NCBI GenBank assembly: GCA_049487715.1
Contig: CP150562.1
Location: 558,001-622,000 of the forward strand
Origin: Pycnococcus provasolii
Lineage: Eukaryota > Chlorophyta > Pseudoscourfieldiophyceae > Pseudoscourfieldiales
Length of the DNA: 64,000 bases
Direction of reading: 5' to 3'
Under the pieces are notes generated by a model. It saw only the letters and a program-made list of their open reading frames with translations. It ran no database searches and had not been told where the DNA came from. Shown here piece after piece: positions 62,955-64,000 of the stretch. The position numbers and the translations under genes are program-made. How positions within the stretch are numbered: the stretch's first letter is position 1; each line of letters starts with the position of its first letter.

Positions 62955-63033
62955 ATTCGCATTCGCATTATTCGGCATTATTTGCCACCTTGGTTCATCA
63001 TTCGAAATATTCATTCTGTGAATCAGTCATATC

Positions 63034-64000
63034 ATGGGCATAAAGGGCTTGACTCGTCTTCTGGGTGACAATGCGCCTCGTGCTTTACGAGAACAGAAGT
63101 TCGAGTCGTACTTCGGACGTACCGTGGCCATCGACGCGTCCATGCACATCTACCAGTCCATGGTGGTCGTAGGTCGATCCGGTGATGCCATGCTCACGGA
63201 TGCAGACGGACAAGTGACGTCCCACCTTCTGGGCATGTTCTACAGGACGTTGCGGATGCTCGAGGCGGGAATCAAGCCCATATACGTCTTCGAAGGGAAA
63301 CCGCCGTCGATGAAGAAGGGGGAGCTCGCAGCACGTCGGGAGAAACGAGAGGAGGCGAACGCCGAACTTGCCAAGGCGAAAGAGGAAGGGAACGCGGAAC
63401 TTGTCGAGAAGTTCGCGAAAAGGACCGTCAAAGTCACCACCGAACACAACGAGGAGTGCAAACGACTGCTGCGCCTGCTTGGAGTGCCCGTCGTGCAGGC
63501 GCCCGGCGAGGCGGAGGCGACGTGCGTGTCGCTCTGCAAAGTGGGAAAGGCTTTCGCCGTCGCAACGGAAGATATGGACTCGCTCACGTTCGGCGCGCCG
63601 AAGCTCGTTCGGAATCTCATGACACCAGCGTCCAGCAAACTTCCCATACACGAGTACGAGTACGAAAAAATACTCAGCGAACTCGAACTCACGCCAGACC
63701 AGTTCATTGACGTGTGCATCCTGTGCGGGTGCGACTACCTCGACCAAATCCGAGGAATCGGACCCGTGCGCGCGCTCGAACTCATACGCAAGCACGGGTC
63801 GCTCGAAAAATTGCTGACGACGCTTGACCCGGCGAAGTACCCCGTGCCGGAGAACTGGGACTACGAACAGGCGCGCAAGCTCTTCAAAGAACCGGAGGTG
63901 GTCACGGCTGAGACTTGCCCCGAGTTCAAGTGGACGCCGGCGGACACGGAGGGTGTCATGCAGTTCCTCGTGACGGAGAAGAACTTCAACGCAGACCGCG
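63034..64000 (+). CDS. FEN1: Flap endonuclease 1, N-terminal 322 residues, cut by the window edge
   Basis: The frame runs to the edge without a stop. [20 protein letters not shown] begins the XPG N domain, with Asp34 in [10 protein letters not shown]. The XPG I domain has [14 protein letters not shown] and [10 protein letters not shown], the H3TH region has [20 protein letters not shown], and the PCNA-binding tail would follow beyond the window. FEN1 removes 5' flaps in Okazaki-fragment maturation and long-patch repair. One usual catalytic residue differs: the sequence YVFEGKPP has Glu (residue 87) where FEN1 proteins carry Asp86 (YVFDGKPP). All other metal ligands are present. The N-terminal Met-Gly, which begins the active site of the family, fixes the start. 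Confidence 0.95.
   Translation, partial: MGIKGLTRLLGDNAPRALREQKFESYFGRTVAIDASMHIYQSMVVVGRSGDAMLTDADGQVTSHLLGMFYRTLRMLEAGIKPIYVFEGKPPSMKKGELAARREKREEANAELAKAKEEGNAELVEKFAKRTVKVTTEHNEECKRLLRLLGVPVVQAPGEAEATCVSLCKVGKAFAVATEDMDSLTFGAPKLVRNLMTPASSKLPIHEYEYEKILSELELTPDQFIDVCILCGCDYLDQIRGIGPVRALELIRKHGSLEKLLTTLDPAKYPVPENWDYEQARKLFKEPEVVTAETCPEFKWTPADTEGVMQFLVTEKNFNADR

Larger units (their letters stand above)
61903..63033. other. Intergenic region with Helitron remnant; otherwise nothing recognised
   Basis: From 62700 to 62900 the DNA is very GC-rich without a credible product. The final 100 bases before FEN1 hold an E2F-like site described separately. Confidence 0.45.

Noticed and set aside
1-64000. 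CRISPR arrays, rRNA genes, bacterial operons
   Set aside because: No regularly spaced short direct repeats with unique spacers, no rRNA-like segment, and gene structure is eukaryotic.

Overview
The window is nuclear DNA of a flagellated or ciliated eukaryotic microbe. It carries ciliary genes (a PF20/SPAG16 homologue and a broken axonemal dynein heavy chain copy), a polycystin channel, an Sfi1-type centrin-binding protein, and nuclear machinery (RPA43, Ku70, FEN1, PRMT5, USP14). Genes are dense, GC-rich and mostly intronless; the few introns are 60-200 bp with GT..AG ends. A plant-style Twinkle primase-helicase, a plant-like START protein and a serine carboxypeptidase hint at a green-algal relative, but TTAGGG-type repeats are not the commonest plant telomere type. 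The lineage is therefore left open.

Layout, left to right. A RING-CH ligase is cut by the left edge (minus). Then come an Sfi1-like giant (884-7594 +), PF20 (7773-9632 -), a coiled-coil protein (10516-12342 +), a serine carboxypeptidase (12612-14180 +), 1.9 kb without a gene, a membrane START protein (16057-17490 +), RPA43 (17610-18122 -), a METTL21-type methyltransferase (18759-19736 +), a frameshifted GNAT gene (about 19780-20858 -), a multi-exon secreted Tyr-rich/leucine-rich-repeat protein (21318-23718 -) and USP14 (24536-26011 -). At 27.2-29.9 kb lies a graveyard of dynein, SMC4 and REJ-domain fragments joined head to tail. After it come an acidic repeat protein (30143-32764 -), a purple acid phosphatase (33145-34803 -), two large inverted-repeat elements (34982-35709), a giant polycystin-type channel (35902-43694 +), an unknown gene (44315-45163 +), Ku70 (45257-47269 -), a U-box/dynamin fusion (47501-49957 -), a MULE remnant (about 50185-50675 -), an unknown gene (51197-52930 +), a mucin-like membrane protein (53006-54278 -), Twinkle (55195-57768 +), PRMT5 (58051-60165 +), a BNR/sialidase-like membrane protein (60223-61902 -), a Helitron Rep remnant (about 62246-62528 +) and FEN1, cut by the right edge.

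The genes do not form a pathway. Themes that recur are cilia and centrin structures (Sfi1-like, PF20, polycystin, dynein debris), genome maintenance (Ku70, FEN1, Twinkle) and secreted or surface proteins (carboxypeptidase, phosphatase, LRR protein, mucin-like protein, BNR protein, polycystin ectodomain).

Five observations stand out: the U-box/dynamin fusion; the polycystin channel with six tandem ectodomain modules; the three-gene fragment mosaic, together with a Helitron remnant elsewhere in the window; TTAGGG tracts 80-160 bp upstream of at least five start codons, including an ~90 bp module duplicated upstream of Ku70 and the dynamin gene; and a gene whose exons 2-5 each encode one leucine-rich repeat.
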